DNA from: Elusimicrobiales bacterium | GTDB taxonomy: Bacteria; Elusimicrobiota; Elusimicrobia; Elusimicrobiales; Elusimicrobiaceae | Length of the DNA stretch: 38,897 bases | Assembly: GCA_028688475.1 (NCBI GenBank) | Contig: JAQTYB010000012.1 | Coordinates: forward strand, 1-38,897 | Reading direction: 5' to 3' | Part shown: piece by piece, positions 31,964-38,897 of the stretch | Position numbering within the stretch: position 1 is the stretch's first letter | Layout of the letters: every line of letters starts with the position of its first letter | Position numbers and translations under genes: made by a program | Notes under the pieces: generated by a model | What the model saw: the letters and a program-made list of their open reading frames with translations, nothing else | Databases searched by the model: none | What the model was told of the DNA's origin: nothing

Positions 31964-31995
31964 AAAAACCCGCCCCCTTAAGGGGGCGGGTTTTT
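31964..31995 (+). terminator. Strong intrinsic terminator after the beta-barrel gene
   Basis: AAAAACCCGCCCCC (31964-31977) pairs with GGGGGCGGGTTTTT (31982-31995) around TTAA. It is a perfect 14-bp stem and could work in both directions. Confidence 0.95.
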
Positions 31996-32081
31996 AATTG
32001 ACCGCCGTGGTTGCCAAGCCGGACGGTTTTATTCTACAAAGTAGCTGACGCGATAAATTTATCCCCAAAGGAACCCGCAAA

Positions 32082-33518
32082 ATGCCCGCAAGCAAACATT
32101 CCAAAAAGAACCTTTCCTGCAAGCGCGAAAACGGCTACGAGAAATTCTCACCCGCCGAAGCCAAAAAGATGGAGGAGATTTCAAAATCCTACATGGAATT
32201 CCTCGGCGCGTCCAAAACCGAGCGCGAGGCGCACGACGAGGCGGTGAAGCTGCTTTCCGCCGCCGGCTACCGCAATCTTGAAGACGTTATCCGCGAAGGC
32301 GCGCAGCTTAAACCCGGCGACAAGCTTTACCGTTCCTGCTCCGGCAAAACGCTGCTGGCGCTGCTAATCGGCAAAAAACCGCTTGAGGAGGGACTGCATA
32401 TCATCGGCGGGCATACCGACGCCCCGCGCCTCGACCTCAAGCAAAATCCCCTGTACGAAAACGGCGAGTTGGCGCTGCTCGACACGCATTATTACGGCGG
32501 CATCAAAAAATACCAGTGGGTGACCATACCGCTGGCCCTGCACGGCGTTTTTGTGAAACCGGACGGCGAAAAAATAACCGTCAGCATCGGCGAAAAGGAA
32601 GACGAGCCGGTGTTCTATATTTCAGACCTGCTCCCCCATCTGGGGCAGGACCAGGCGAAAAAATCGCTGTCCGAGGGAATAACCGGCGAGGATCTGGACA
32701 TAATCGCCGGCTCCCGCCCGGCCAGGGATAAAAACCGCAAGGAACGGATAAAGTACGGCGTGCTGGAGCTGCTGGCTGAAAAATACGGCGTTACCGAAGC
32801 GGATTTCATGTCCGCCGAGCTGGAAGCCGTCCCCGCCGGAAAACCGCGCGAGGTCGGGCTGGACCGCTCGCTCATCGCCGGCTACGGGCATGACGACAGG
32901 ATTTGCGCCTACGCCGGGCTGAAAGCGCTGCTGGACCTCGATAAAATCCCTGAGTATGCCGCCTGCGTTCTGTTATGCGATAAAGAGGAAATAGGCTCCA
33001 TGGGCGCGACGGGGATGCAGTCCAATTTCTTTGAGAACACGATGTCCGAACTGTGCGCTCTGCAAACGGGCGCGGCGGGGGAGCTCGCGGTAAAGCGCGC
33101 CATGAGCCGCTCGCGCATGCTGTCGGCGGACGTGAACGCGGCTTTCGACCCGCTTTATCCGTCCGTCTCCGAAAAAAAGAACGCGGCGCTTATTAACCAC
33201 GGCACCTGCATCACCAAATATACCGGCGCGCGCGGCAAGTCACAATCCAGCGACGCCAGCGCCGAATTCGCGGCGGAAGTGCGGCGGATTTTTGACGCCG
33301 GCAAGGTGGCCTGGCAGACCGGCGAGCTCGGCAAGGTGGACCAGGGCGGAGGCGGCACAATCGCCATGGAAATGGCGCGCTACGGCATGGACGTCATAGA
33401 CTGCGGCGTGCCGCTGCTTTCCATGCACGCGCCGTGGGAACTGGCCGCCAAGTTCGATTTCTATATGACATGGAAGGGCTTTCTGGCATTTCTGACGGAC
33501 GCGCGGAAACAGCGATGA
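32082..33518 (+). CDS. M18 family aminopeptidase
   Basis: This 478-aa zinc aminopeptidase of the aspartyl aminopeptidase (M18) family removes N-terminal residues from peptides in the cytosol. Motifs are GGHTDAPRLDLKQNPLYE (His111 zinc ligand, Asp113), RSLIAGYGHDDRICAYAGL (bridging Asp near 271), LCDKEEIGSMGATGMQS (catalytic Glu pair), INHGTCITKYTGARGKSQ and CGVPLLSMHAPWELAAKFDFYMTWKGF (the C-terminal zinc-binding His). The length is normal for bacterial M18 enzymes. The start at 32082 has AAAGGA about 10 nt upstream. The stop overlaps the start region of the asparaginase-like gene (ATGATGA), so they are coupled. A role in peptide or amino-acid use is suggested by the next gene. Confidence 0.93.
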   Translation: MPASKHSKKNLSCKRENGYEKFSPAEAKKMEEISKSYMEFLGASKTEREAHDEAVKLLSAAGYRNLEDVIREGAQLKPGDKLYRSCSGKTLLALLIGKKPLEEGLHIIGGHTDAPRLDLKQNPLYENGELALLDTHYYGGIKKYQWVTIPLALHGVFVKPDGEKITVSIGEKEDEPVFYISDLLPHLGQDQAKKSLSEGITGEDLDIIAGSRPARDKNRKERIKYGVLELLAEKYGVTEADFMSAELEAVPAGKPREVGLDRSLIAGYGHDDRICAYAGLKALLDLDKIPEYAACVLLCDKEEIGSMGATGMQSNFFENTMSELCALQTGAAGELAVKRAMSRSRMLSADVNAAFDPLYPSVSEKKNAALINHGTCITKYTGARGKSQSSDASAEFAAEVRRIFDAGKVAWQTGELGKVDQGGGGTIAMEMARYGMDVIDCGVPLLSMHAPWELAAKFDFYMTWKGFLAFLTDARKQR

Positions 33519-34030
33519 TGAAAGTACGCATACTGATAACCGGCGGCACCTTCGACAAAGAGTATAACGAGCTTGACGGCCGGTTGTTTTTCAGGAAAAC
33601 GCATCTGCCGGAAATACTCCGGCTGGGGCGCTGCAAGCTCAACACCGGAATAACCGAGCTGATGATGATAGACAGCCTGCGCATGACCGCCAAACACCGC
33701 CAGGCCATACTGAACGCCTGCCGCAAATGCGCGGAGGATCGCATCGTCATCACCCACGGCACGGACACCATGGTGGAAACCGCCAAACTGCTGGGCCGCA
33801 GCATCGCGGATAAAACCGTGGTCCTCACCGGCGCGATGGTGCCCTACCAGTTCGGCAGCTCCGACGGGATGTTCAATCTGGGAAGCGCGTTGTCTTTCGC
33901 GCAGGCGCTGCCGTACGGCGTCTATATCGCCATGAACGGCATGATTTTCCACTCGGAAAACGTGCGCAAGAACAAAGCCAAAGGCGAGTTCGAGCCGGGC
34001 AGTCAGAAAATCCAGAAATCGCGCGGATAA
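33518..34030 (+). CDS. One-domain asparaginase-like protein
   Basis: This 170-aa protein matches only the N-terminal domain of type I/II L-asparaginases. It has ILITGGTFDKEYNELDG (first Thr motif), IVITHGTDTMVETAKLL (second motif, Thr-Asp) and KTVVLTGAMVPYQFGSSDGMFNLGSALSFA (asparaginase GAMxP strand). A full enzyme is about 320-340 aa, so the C-terminal domain is absent rather than degraded: the protein ends normally with GEFEPGSQKIQKSRG. Such short asparaginase-like proteins occur elsewhere, but whether they hydrolyse asparagine is unknown. Start choice is between ATGs at 33515 and 33518; both overlap the M18 stop. The 3' end overlaps the opposing M16 peptidase gene by 28 bp. Confidence 0.85.
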   Translation: MKVRILITGGTFDKEYNELDGRLFFRKTHLPEILRLGRCKLNTGITELMMIDSLRMTAKHRQAILNACRKCAEDRIVITHGTDTMVETAKLLGRSIADKTVVLTGAMVPYQFGSSDGMFNLGSALSFAQALPYGVYIAMNGMIFHSENVRKNKAKGEFEPGSQKIQKSRG

Positions 34031-37000
34031 AGCCGCGCGACGGGTTCCGTTTCTCCCTGCTCGGCAAGCCAGAGCGCGTAGCGCTCCGCCAGTTCCGGCG
34101 GCGCGCACACGAAAGACTGCGCGCCGGCTATGGCGGACAGCGGTTTCCCCTGCACTATCATCACGCGTCCGGCCGCCTCGAGCAGCCGGGCGTTCATTTT
34201 TTCCGGCGCGTCCGGCTTTTTAGCGGCGGCAAGCAGCGCCGATTTGAAACGGCGCACGACAGCGGGAGTTATCCCGTCGGCCATATCGCTTGCGGCGGCG
34301 TAGCCGCGCGCGGAAGTCGTGTCCCCGCCGCGGTAATCCGAGAAGGAATTTGAAAGCGCGTAATCGGCGTGGTATTTTTCAGAGGACTTCGCCTGCGCGG
34401 CGGCGGACGACACGAAAGCTAGCGTGCGCACCAAATCGGGACAGCGCTCGGCGTAATAATTGATTTTGCCGGTTGCGGGGTTTGCGTTTATGCCGTTGCT
34501 GTAAGCCAGCCCCGCGTCCCATGTTTTCATAAACAGCGCGTGGGGGCCGCCGCCGCTCAAAAACTTCACCGCGAGAAAATCCCATAGCGCGGTCCCGCCG
34601 GTATCGGAATAAGACGGGCCGTCCGCGCGCAGCACCGCCGCGCCGCCGGAGCCGGAGCGGTTTATCAGCGCGCCGTGCACAAGCCGTTTGAGCCCCTGCG
34701 TTCTGGGCGACACCCGCGCCAGAATGCTGTTTTCCCCCCGCGCCGGCGCGGCGCGTCCCGCGCCTTCGGGAAGCCGGGCTAAAAGCGCGTCCAGCAGCGC
34801 CAATGCCTTTTCGGCATTTTCCGGCGAACCGGTGACGGCGGCCCGCGCGCCGCCCCTGCGTAAAATTCCCGATAACGCCCTCTTCATGCCCCCGACCGCG
34901 GCTTGAGGTCCCGCCGCCAGCGCGGCGGCATACGCGCGCGCAAGCTCGCCCAGGTCCGCGCGTCCGGTTTGGGCGGGGAAATGCTCGATGTTCCAGGATA
35001 ATGATTGCGCAAGCCACGGCGAAAGCGCTCCAATTTCTACCAGCGCGGATTCCGGCTTTGCCCCGTCGCTCAAGCCCGCAAGACAGGCAATAAGCTTTTC
35101 TTTTTCCGGCGGGTTTTCGAGCATCAGGCGCAGGCGTTCCAGATGGAAAAGTTCGGTGAACGGGCTGTAAACGCTCATCCAGCGCGCGTCGGCGGCGTGG
35201 AAAAACGCGCCCGCGACGTCGCGCATCCAGTATTCCTCGGGGCGGGACATCATGTTGCGGATATCCTGTATGCCTTCCTCGGCGATATCCTTGAGCCGTC
35301 CGGCGGTTTCCGATGAAAGCAGGTTGCGCAGCAGGCAGTTTTCAAGCCACTCCGCCGCAGCCGGTATTTCCTCCGCCGAGGCGGCGGAGGCGTTCAGGCA
35401 CAACTCCAGCCTGCCGGTGTGCGGGTTCGACGCGGTGAACGCGCCCAGCGAGAATATTTCCGCGCGCCAGCGCTCTATCATCGCGGAGTAGTCCAGAATT
35501 TCGCCGGACGGGGTTTTTACGCCCGTTCCGCTCAGCGCCCCGGCCAGCGCCGGAGCGTAAATAAGTTCATCGCGTCCCAGCGCGTTGAGGTCGAAAAACA
35601 GCGTTATATCCGTAAAAGGCGTCTCGCCGGCGGAGGAAACGGCGGCTTTCACGCCGCAGGGAATAACGGTCTGGCGGGTTTCCATCTTGTCGTCGAGAGT
35701 GAGCGGCGGATTTTCGATGAAGGCCGGCGGTTGCGCCGGAGCGAGCTCCCGCTCCAGCCTGCGCGCCGCGGCCTCGCCCTCTGCGTATTGGAGCGCAAGC
35801 GCGGCGGCTCCTTTTGCGCTATGCTTTAACTCCAGTTCGCGCAGCGCGGCGGCAAGGCGCGCTTTCTTGTCGGCGGAGCGTTCCAGCAGAAGCTTGCCGT
35901 CCGGCTTCACCGCGCAGGCATAGGGCTGCCGCAAAAGTCCGGCCTCTTCGGCGACGCGGCCCCAGAAACCGGCATCCGCGCGCACCTCGGCCTCAATGGA
36001 GGCGAGAGTTTCAAGCTGCGCCACCGGGCGCAGGAAGCCGCCCTCGGTTTCCAGCGCCTGAGCGTGTTTGTGCCAGGCGATTCCGCCGTGCCTGTCGCCG
36101 AAGCGGGGCGGATTGTCCAGAAATTTCAGCATGGAGCGGCGGCGCGAACTTAAAAGCGAAACAGCCTTGCCGCGCATCTCCTCCAGTTCCGCGCCTTTCG
36201 CCGAGCGGAGCGCCGCGATGCGCGCCGTTATCACGCCGCGCAAAGCCTCCAGCGCCGCGCCGCCGACATTGGCGGCCGGAATGCCGGAAACAAATATGCC
36301 CGGCAGGTTGGAAGGCTCGTCGTCAAGAAAATAGCCGGTGGCGACCGCGCCGGAGTCGTATTTCCGCGCGGAGCTGTCCACCAAATCGCGGTATAGATAG
36401 GAAGTTTCCCCTCCCGCCAGCACGTCGAGAAACAGCGAGAGCTCCGCCGCCTTGCGATAGGAAACGCGGCGGCGCGGCTTCCAGGCGAAAACCGCGTCCT
36501 GCGGCGCGTTTTCGTCGGCGGAGGGATAGCGGCCCAGCCAGAGTTCAGGTTCCGGCGCGGACTGGAAATCGGGGAAAGGCTTCTCCGGCGCGGCGGAGCA
36601 AGACGGCGCGCGGCTGATTATCCCTGAAAGCTTTTCAAGAAATTCCTGCGGCGAAATATCATACGGCATCGCGGCGACCAGCGAGGCGCGGGAATTGAAG
36701 CGATAATTGTCGCGGTGGAACGCGCGTATGCGCTCCGGCGTGAGTTTGCGCATCTCGGCGGGGTCGCCGCCGCTTTCGCGCGCCAGCGGATGTCCCGCGC
36801 CATAGGCCGTTTTGGCGAGCTTGCGCCAGAGAACCGTCATCGGTTTTTCGGAGGCGGAAAGCATCTCGTTGTAAACAGTGCCTTTCTCCTCCAAAGCGCA
36901 GCCGCCGTTGCGGTCCAGCACGGCGCCGGGGCTGTATACCTCGCCGCGCACCTCTTCGTCGGAAAAATCCGGCTCCAGCAGCGCGTCGAAAAACGCGGCG

Positions 37001-37377
37001 GCGAGCCGCCAGAAAGCCTCCGTTCCGCCGGCGCAGGAAAACTGGTAATTGGTAAGCTCCGGGTAAGTGGCGGCCGTGTTTTCGGCGAGGCACATATCGA
37101 AGAGCACGCTCAGGTATTTTCCCTTGCGTCCCTTGCCGAGCACGATATGCTCCAGCGCGTGCGCCTCGCCCATATCGGTTTCCGGCAGCGTCTGGAAGCA
37201 GACGGAAAGCTGCGGCAGCGAATTGAAATAAAGCAAATCCACCGGCATTCCGCAGTCATGGATAAAGCGCGCCCCCAGCGGTTTGCCGCGATGGTCGGTA
37301 TAAACCGCGCGCACGGCATAGCCCGCGAAATTCCGGTTTTCGGTCAGTAAAGAAAGCGTTTCAAAAGGTGTTGTCAT
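34003..37377 (-). CDS. M16 metallopeptidase, PreP/Cym1-like
   Basis: This 1124-aa zinc peptidase degrades unstructured peptides inside a closed chamber in characterised relatives. The inverted zinc motif HxxEH is HALEH (His73, Glu76, His77), and the distal Glu is in EEKGTVYNEML near residue 163. An early FIHDCGMPVDLLYFNSLP block and the PxTxxGxAHxLEH pattern are typical of the presequence-protease (M16C) branch, as is the length of about 1000-1100 aa. FYRRY- and GAL-type C-terminal domains lack a zinc site, as expected. No signal peptide is seen. The start at 37377 (MTTPF) lies only 6 nt after a perfect TATAAT; the TTG two codons upstream is not favoured. Divergent from the metallophosphoesterase gene, convergent with the asparaginase-like gene. 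Confidence 0.92.
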   Translation of the reverse strand: MTTPFETLSLLTENRNFAGYAVRAVYTDHRGKPLGARFIHDCGMPVDLLYFNSLPQLSVCFQTLPETDMGEAHALEHIVLGKGRKGKYLSVLFDMCLAENTAATYPELTNYQFSCAGGTEAFWRLAAAFFDALLEPDFSDEEVRGEVYSPGAVLDRNGGCALEEKGTVYNEMLSASEKPMTVLWRKLAKTAYGAGHPLARESGGDPAEMRKLTPERIRAFHRDNYRFNSRASLVAAMPYDISPQEFLEKLSGIISRAPSCSAAPEKPFPDFQSAPEPELWLGRYPSADENAPQDAVFAWKPRRRVSYRKAAELSLFLDVLAGGETSYLYRDLVDSSARKYDSGAVATGYFLDDEPSNLPGIFVSGIPAANVGGAALEALRGVITARIAALRSAKGAELEEMRGKAVSLLSSRRRSMLKFLDNPPRFGDRHGGIAWHKHAQALETEGGFLRPVAQLETLASIEAEVRADAGFWGRVAEEAGLLRQPYACAVKPDGKLLLERSADKKARLAAALRELELKHSAKGAAALALQYAEGEAAARRLERELAPAQPPAFIENPPLTLDDKMETRQTVIPCGVKAAVSSAGETPFTDITLFFDLNALGRDELIYAPALAGALSGTGVKTPSGEILDYSAMIERWRAEIFSLGAFTASNPHTGRLELCLNASAASAEEIPAAAEWLENCLLRNLLSSETAGRLKDIAEEGIQDIRNMMSRPEEYWMRDVAGAFFHAADARWMSVYSPFTELFHLERLRLMLENPPEKEKLIACLAGLSDGAKPESALVEIGALSPWLAQSLSWNIEHFPAQTGRADLGELARAYAAALAAGPQAAVGGMKRALSGILRRGGARAAVTGSPENAEKALALLDALLARLPEGAGRAAPARGENSILARVSPRTQGLKRLVHGALINRSGSGGAAVLRADGPSYSDTGGTALWDFLAVKFLSGGGPHALFMKTWDAGLAYSNGINANPATGKINYYAERCPDLVRTLAFVSSAAAQAKSSEKYHADYALSNSFSDYRGGDTTSARGYAAASDMADGITPAVVRRFKSALLAAAKKPDAPEKMNARLLEAAGRVMIVQGKPLSAIAGAQSFVCAPPELAERYALWLAEQGETEPVARLYPRDFWIF

Positions 37378-37383
37378 AGGCAA

Positions 37384-37411
37384 ATTATAGCTTTTAGCGT
37401 TTTGCTAGAAT
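37384..37411. promoter_or_regulatory. Divergent overlapping promoters between M16 peptidase and metallophosphoesterase
   Basis: Only 41 bp separate the two start codons. The minus-strand -10 is TATAAT (37384-37389), 6 nt before the M16 ATG. The plus-strand -10 is TGCTAGAAT (37403-37411, TGn-extended), 7 nt before the MPE ATG. Neither gene has room for a Shine-Dalgarno leader, so both messages should be leaderless. Confidence 0.55.
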
Positions 37412-37418
37412 ATGCTTT

Positions 37419-38540
37419 ATGCGCACGATATTGGGGTTTTCCGTGTTCTTCTTTTTTTTCACCGGCACGTACATAGGGCTGCATTACGTGGTGGCTTTAT
37501 GGCTGCTGCGCCATTTCCCTTCGGTGCCCGCCGTTCCGCTCAGGACCGGATTTCTGCTGGCGGCGATTGCATTGCCGCTGTCCATGATATTGCTGCGCCG
37601 CTCTCCCAGCCAGGCCGCCGCGGTATGCGAAATGCTGGCGTATATCTGGCTGGGCGTCATTTTCGTCTGGTTCTGGGCTGCGCTGTGCGGTTTTTTCGGC
37701 GAATGGCTGGCGGGATTTTTCGCCGATAAAGACATAACGCGGCTGTGGGGCGGACGGGCGGTCATCGCCGCCGCTGTCCTGGGCATCGTCTACGCGATTT
37801 CCGGCGCATACCGCGACCCGGTCATAGTGCGGGTGGAAATTACGCTGAAGAATCTGCCGCCGGCGTTGGACGGGTTCACCATAGCGCAGGTGGCGGATTT
37901 GCATTTGGGCGCGTCGGTGCCGCATTCGCGCATAAAGACGGTCTGCGAGAAACTCGCCGTGGTCAAGCCGGACCTGCTGGTGGTGGACGGCGATTTCGTG
38001 GACCCCGGTTTCCATGACGCGGCGGTTTTAAGAAACGCCGCCGCGCTGGCCGCTTTTCCCGCCGGAAAATTCGGCGTGTTCGGCAACCACGAATTTTATT
38101 ACGGCCTCGACAAGGCCGCCGCCATGTACGACGCCTTCGGCCTGACAACGCTGCGCAACACGGCGGTGCAACTGCCGAACGGGATGCAGTTGGCGGGGAT
38201 TGACGATACGCGCTCCGCGCATATCACCGCCGCGCAGGTGGACAGGCTGCTGGCCGGACTTGACCCTGATAAACCGTCAATTTTCCTGTCCCACCAGCCG
38301 CTGAATTTCGACATCGCGGCGAAACGCGGCGTCGGACTCATGCTTTCGGGACATACTCATAACGGGCAGATATTCCCCTTCAACCTCATCGTGCGGCTGA
38401 CATATCCCCACATATACGGGCTCTATAAGGAAGGCCGGTCTTATCTTTATGTGACCTCCGGCGCGGGCTGGTGGGGTCCGCCGATGCGCCTGTTCACCCG
38501 GTGCGAGATACCGGTCATAACGCTGCGTTCCGAAAAATAG
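37419..38540 (+). CDS. Membrane-anchored YkuE/YaeI-like metallophosphoesterase
   Basis: This 373-aa protein has four N-terminal hydrophobic helices to about residue 145 (ILGFSVFFFFFTGTYIGL, TGFLLAAIALPLSMILL, AYIWLGVIFVWFWAALCGFF, AVIAAAVLGIVYAIS). A calcineurin-like phosphoesterase domain follows, with every metal-binding motif: ADLHLG, DLLVVDGDFVDPG, VFGNHEFYYG, IFLSHQPLNFD and LMLSGHTHNGQIFP, then TSGAGWWGPPMRLFTRCEIPVITL at the end. Relatives include YkuE and lipid-A/membrane-phosphate processing enzymes, but specificity is not predictable. The helices place the catalytic domain at the membrane. The ATG at 37419 follows the extended -10 directly, indicating leaderless translation. A structured inverted repeat begins 12 bp after the stop. 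Confidence 0.92.
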   Translation: MRTILGFSVFFFFFTGTYIGLHYVVALWLLRHFPSVPAVPLRTGFLLAAIALPLSMILLRRSPSQAAAVCEMLAYIWLGVIFVWFWAALCGFFGEWLAGFFADKDITRLWGGRAVIAAAVLGIVYAISGAYRDPVIVRVEITLKNLPPALDGFTIAQVADLHLGASVPHSRIKTVCEKLAVVKPDLLVVDGDFVDPGFHDAAVLRNAAALAAFPAGKFGVFGNHEFYYGLDKAAAMYDAFGLTTLRNTAVQLPNGMQLAGIDDTRSAHITAAQVDRLLAGLDPDKPSIFLSHQPLNFDIAAKRGVGLMLSGHTHNGQIFPFNLIVRLTYPHIYGLYKEGRSYLYVTSGAGWWGPPMRLFTRCEIPVITLRSEK

Positions 38541-38552
38541 AAAACTACGATA

Positions 38553-38771
38553 GACTTGTCCCCGAATAAGGTTATGAGGCAAAAAGACAGGATTTTGGCT
38601 TGCAGCGAAGCGGACTGAGGTAGGGGGGAGCACTTGAGTGCTCCCCCACTGGGATGGCTGTGGAGTGGGGTGCACGGGGAGCACACTCCGACGGGGTGTG
38701 TGAGCCGAAGGCCGCGAAGCTGCAAGCCAAAAGCCGTGATTTTTGCCCATAAAATTATTCGGGGGCAAGTC
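38553..38771. repeat. 219-bp highly structured inverted-repeat element (possible MITE/REP-like repeat or structured RNA)
   Basis: Terminal arms of 17 bp (38553-38569 and 38755-38771) match with one position that is a G-U pair in RNA. Inside, GGCAAAAA (38578-38585) pairs with TTTTTGCC (38740-38747), flanked by TTATG/CATAA. A perfect 13-bp arm, TTTTGGCTTGCAG (38593-38605), pairs with 38720-38732, and GCGG pairs with CCGC further in. The centre has two more hairpins: a 10-bp one (38624-38647) with loop TTGA, and GGAGTG/GTGC with GCAC/CACTCC (38662-38689). No ORF in it resembles a protein. No clear target-site duplication is visible. Confidence 0.7.
38624..38647 (+). repeat. Perfect hairpin inside the structured element
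   Basis: GGGGGAGCAC (38624-38633) pairs with GTGCTCCCCC (38638-38647) around TTGA. GTAG (38620-38623) sits at its 5' foot, a tetranucleotide also found at REP hairpins of RAYT systems; that may be coincidence. Confidence 0.75.
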
Positions 38772-38897
38772 GGCGTTGCTAATCATATAGATACGATAAA
38801 ACATGCTCTTTGTGGAATAAAAGCAGAACGCTCAGAAATAACATGTGCCAGGTCTTCGAATAGCAAAAAGTCCGTCTGCGCAGCCTCGCCAGATAAT
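38772..38897. other. Downstream noncoding stretch to the window edge
   Basis: More AT-rich than the coding regions. It has stop codons in most frames and nothing recognisable as a gene, promoter or terminator. It may be the upstream region of a gene beyond the edge. Confidence 0.5.

Noticed and set aside
38624-38647. The 10-bp hairpin as a simple terminator of the MPE gene
   Set aside because: No T-run follows it; it sits inside a larger paired structure, so it was treated as part of that element.
38277-38804. Minus-strand open frame across the structured element and the end of the MPE gene
   Set aside because: It crosses the inverted repeat and is low in sense; amino acids come from the palindrome, and no family is recognised.

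Overview
The window looks like a chromosomal segment from a GC-rich, Gram-negative (diderm) bacterium. Evidence for a cell envelope with an outer membrane is a small secreted beta-barrel protein ending in Phe, type IV pilin-like proteins with a PilC/GspF platform protein, GDP-heptose-type sugar activation genes and many secreted TPR proteins. The mix (short pilins with GFTLVEL leaders, a DUF2148 Fe-S protein, a long-form GlgP, a PreP-like M16 peptidase and a large kinase-like TPR protein) reminds me of Elusimicrobiota. That placement is an impression, not a proven assignment. No rRNA, tRNA, CRISPR array or transposase gene was seen.

Layout: 1-846 (minus) is the 5' part of a secreted WD40 protein, divergent from a PilC/GspF gene (945-2036). 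A type IV pilin-like gene follows (2172-2570) with a strong terminator. A second, cysteine-rich pilin-like gene (2664-3167) is translationally coupled to three consecutive large membrane proteins of the GT-C glycosyltransferase type (3167-7991). This plus-strand cluster collides tail to tail, with a 119-bp coding overlap, with an eight-gene minus-strand operon (18136 back to 7873). That operon runs: UGM-like FAD protein, GT2 glycosyltransferase, NAD-dependent sugar epimerase, fused heptose-1-P nucleotidyltransferase/heptose-bisphosphate phosphatase, two tandem GT87-like membrane proteins, a second FAD oxidoreductase and another GT-C protein. Together they look like a surface-glycan locus: cytosolic enzymes make or modify activated sugars, GT2 loads a lipid carrier, and the GT-C/GT87 proteins use lipid-linked donors at the membrane.

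18322-20334 holds a DUF2148 Fe-S protein, a secreted TPR protein and a small secreted protein. 20413-22962 is glycogen/alpha-glucan phosphorylase, ending in a terminator that abuts the start codon of a TrmL-type tRNA methyltransferase. 27262 back to 23495 encodes a giant secreted/membrane protein with Gly/Pro-rich low-complexity sequence, TPRs, one TM helix and a kinase-like C-terminal domain that lacks the catalytic Asp. 31174 back to 27473 is a three-gene operon: a divergent phosphopentomutase, a secreted TPR protein and a P-loop protein. 31348-31944 is the beta-barrel gene. An M18 aminopeptidase and a one-domain asparaginase-like protein follow, converging on a PreP-like M16 peptidase, which is divergent from a YkuE-like metallophosphoesterase.

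The last 360 bases carry no convincing gene but contain a highly structured inverted repeat (38553-38771) with long paired arms and internal hairpins. This is the best candidate here for an undescribed mobile repeat or structured RNA. A second theme is a set of promoters whose -10 boxes lie only 6-7 nt before the start codon, which suggests leaderless mRNAs.
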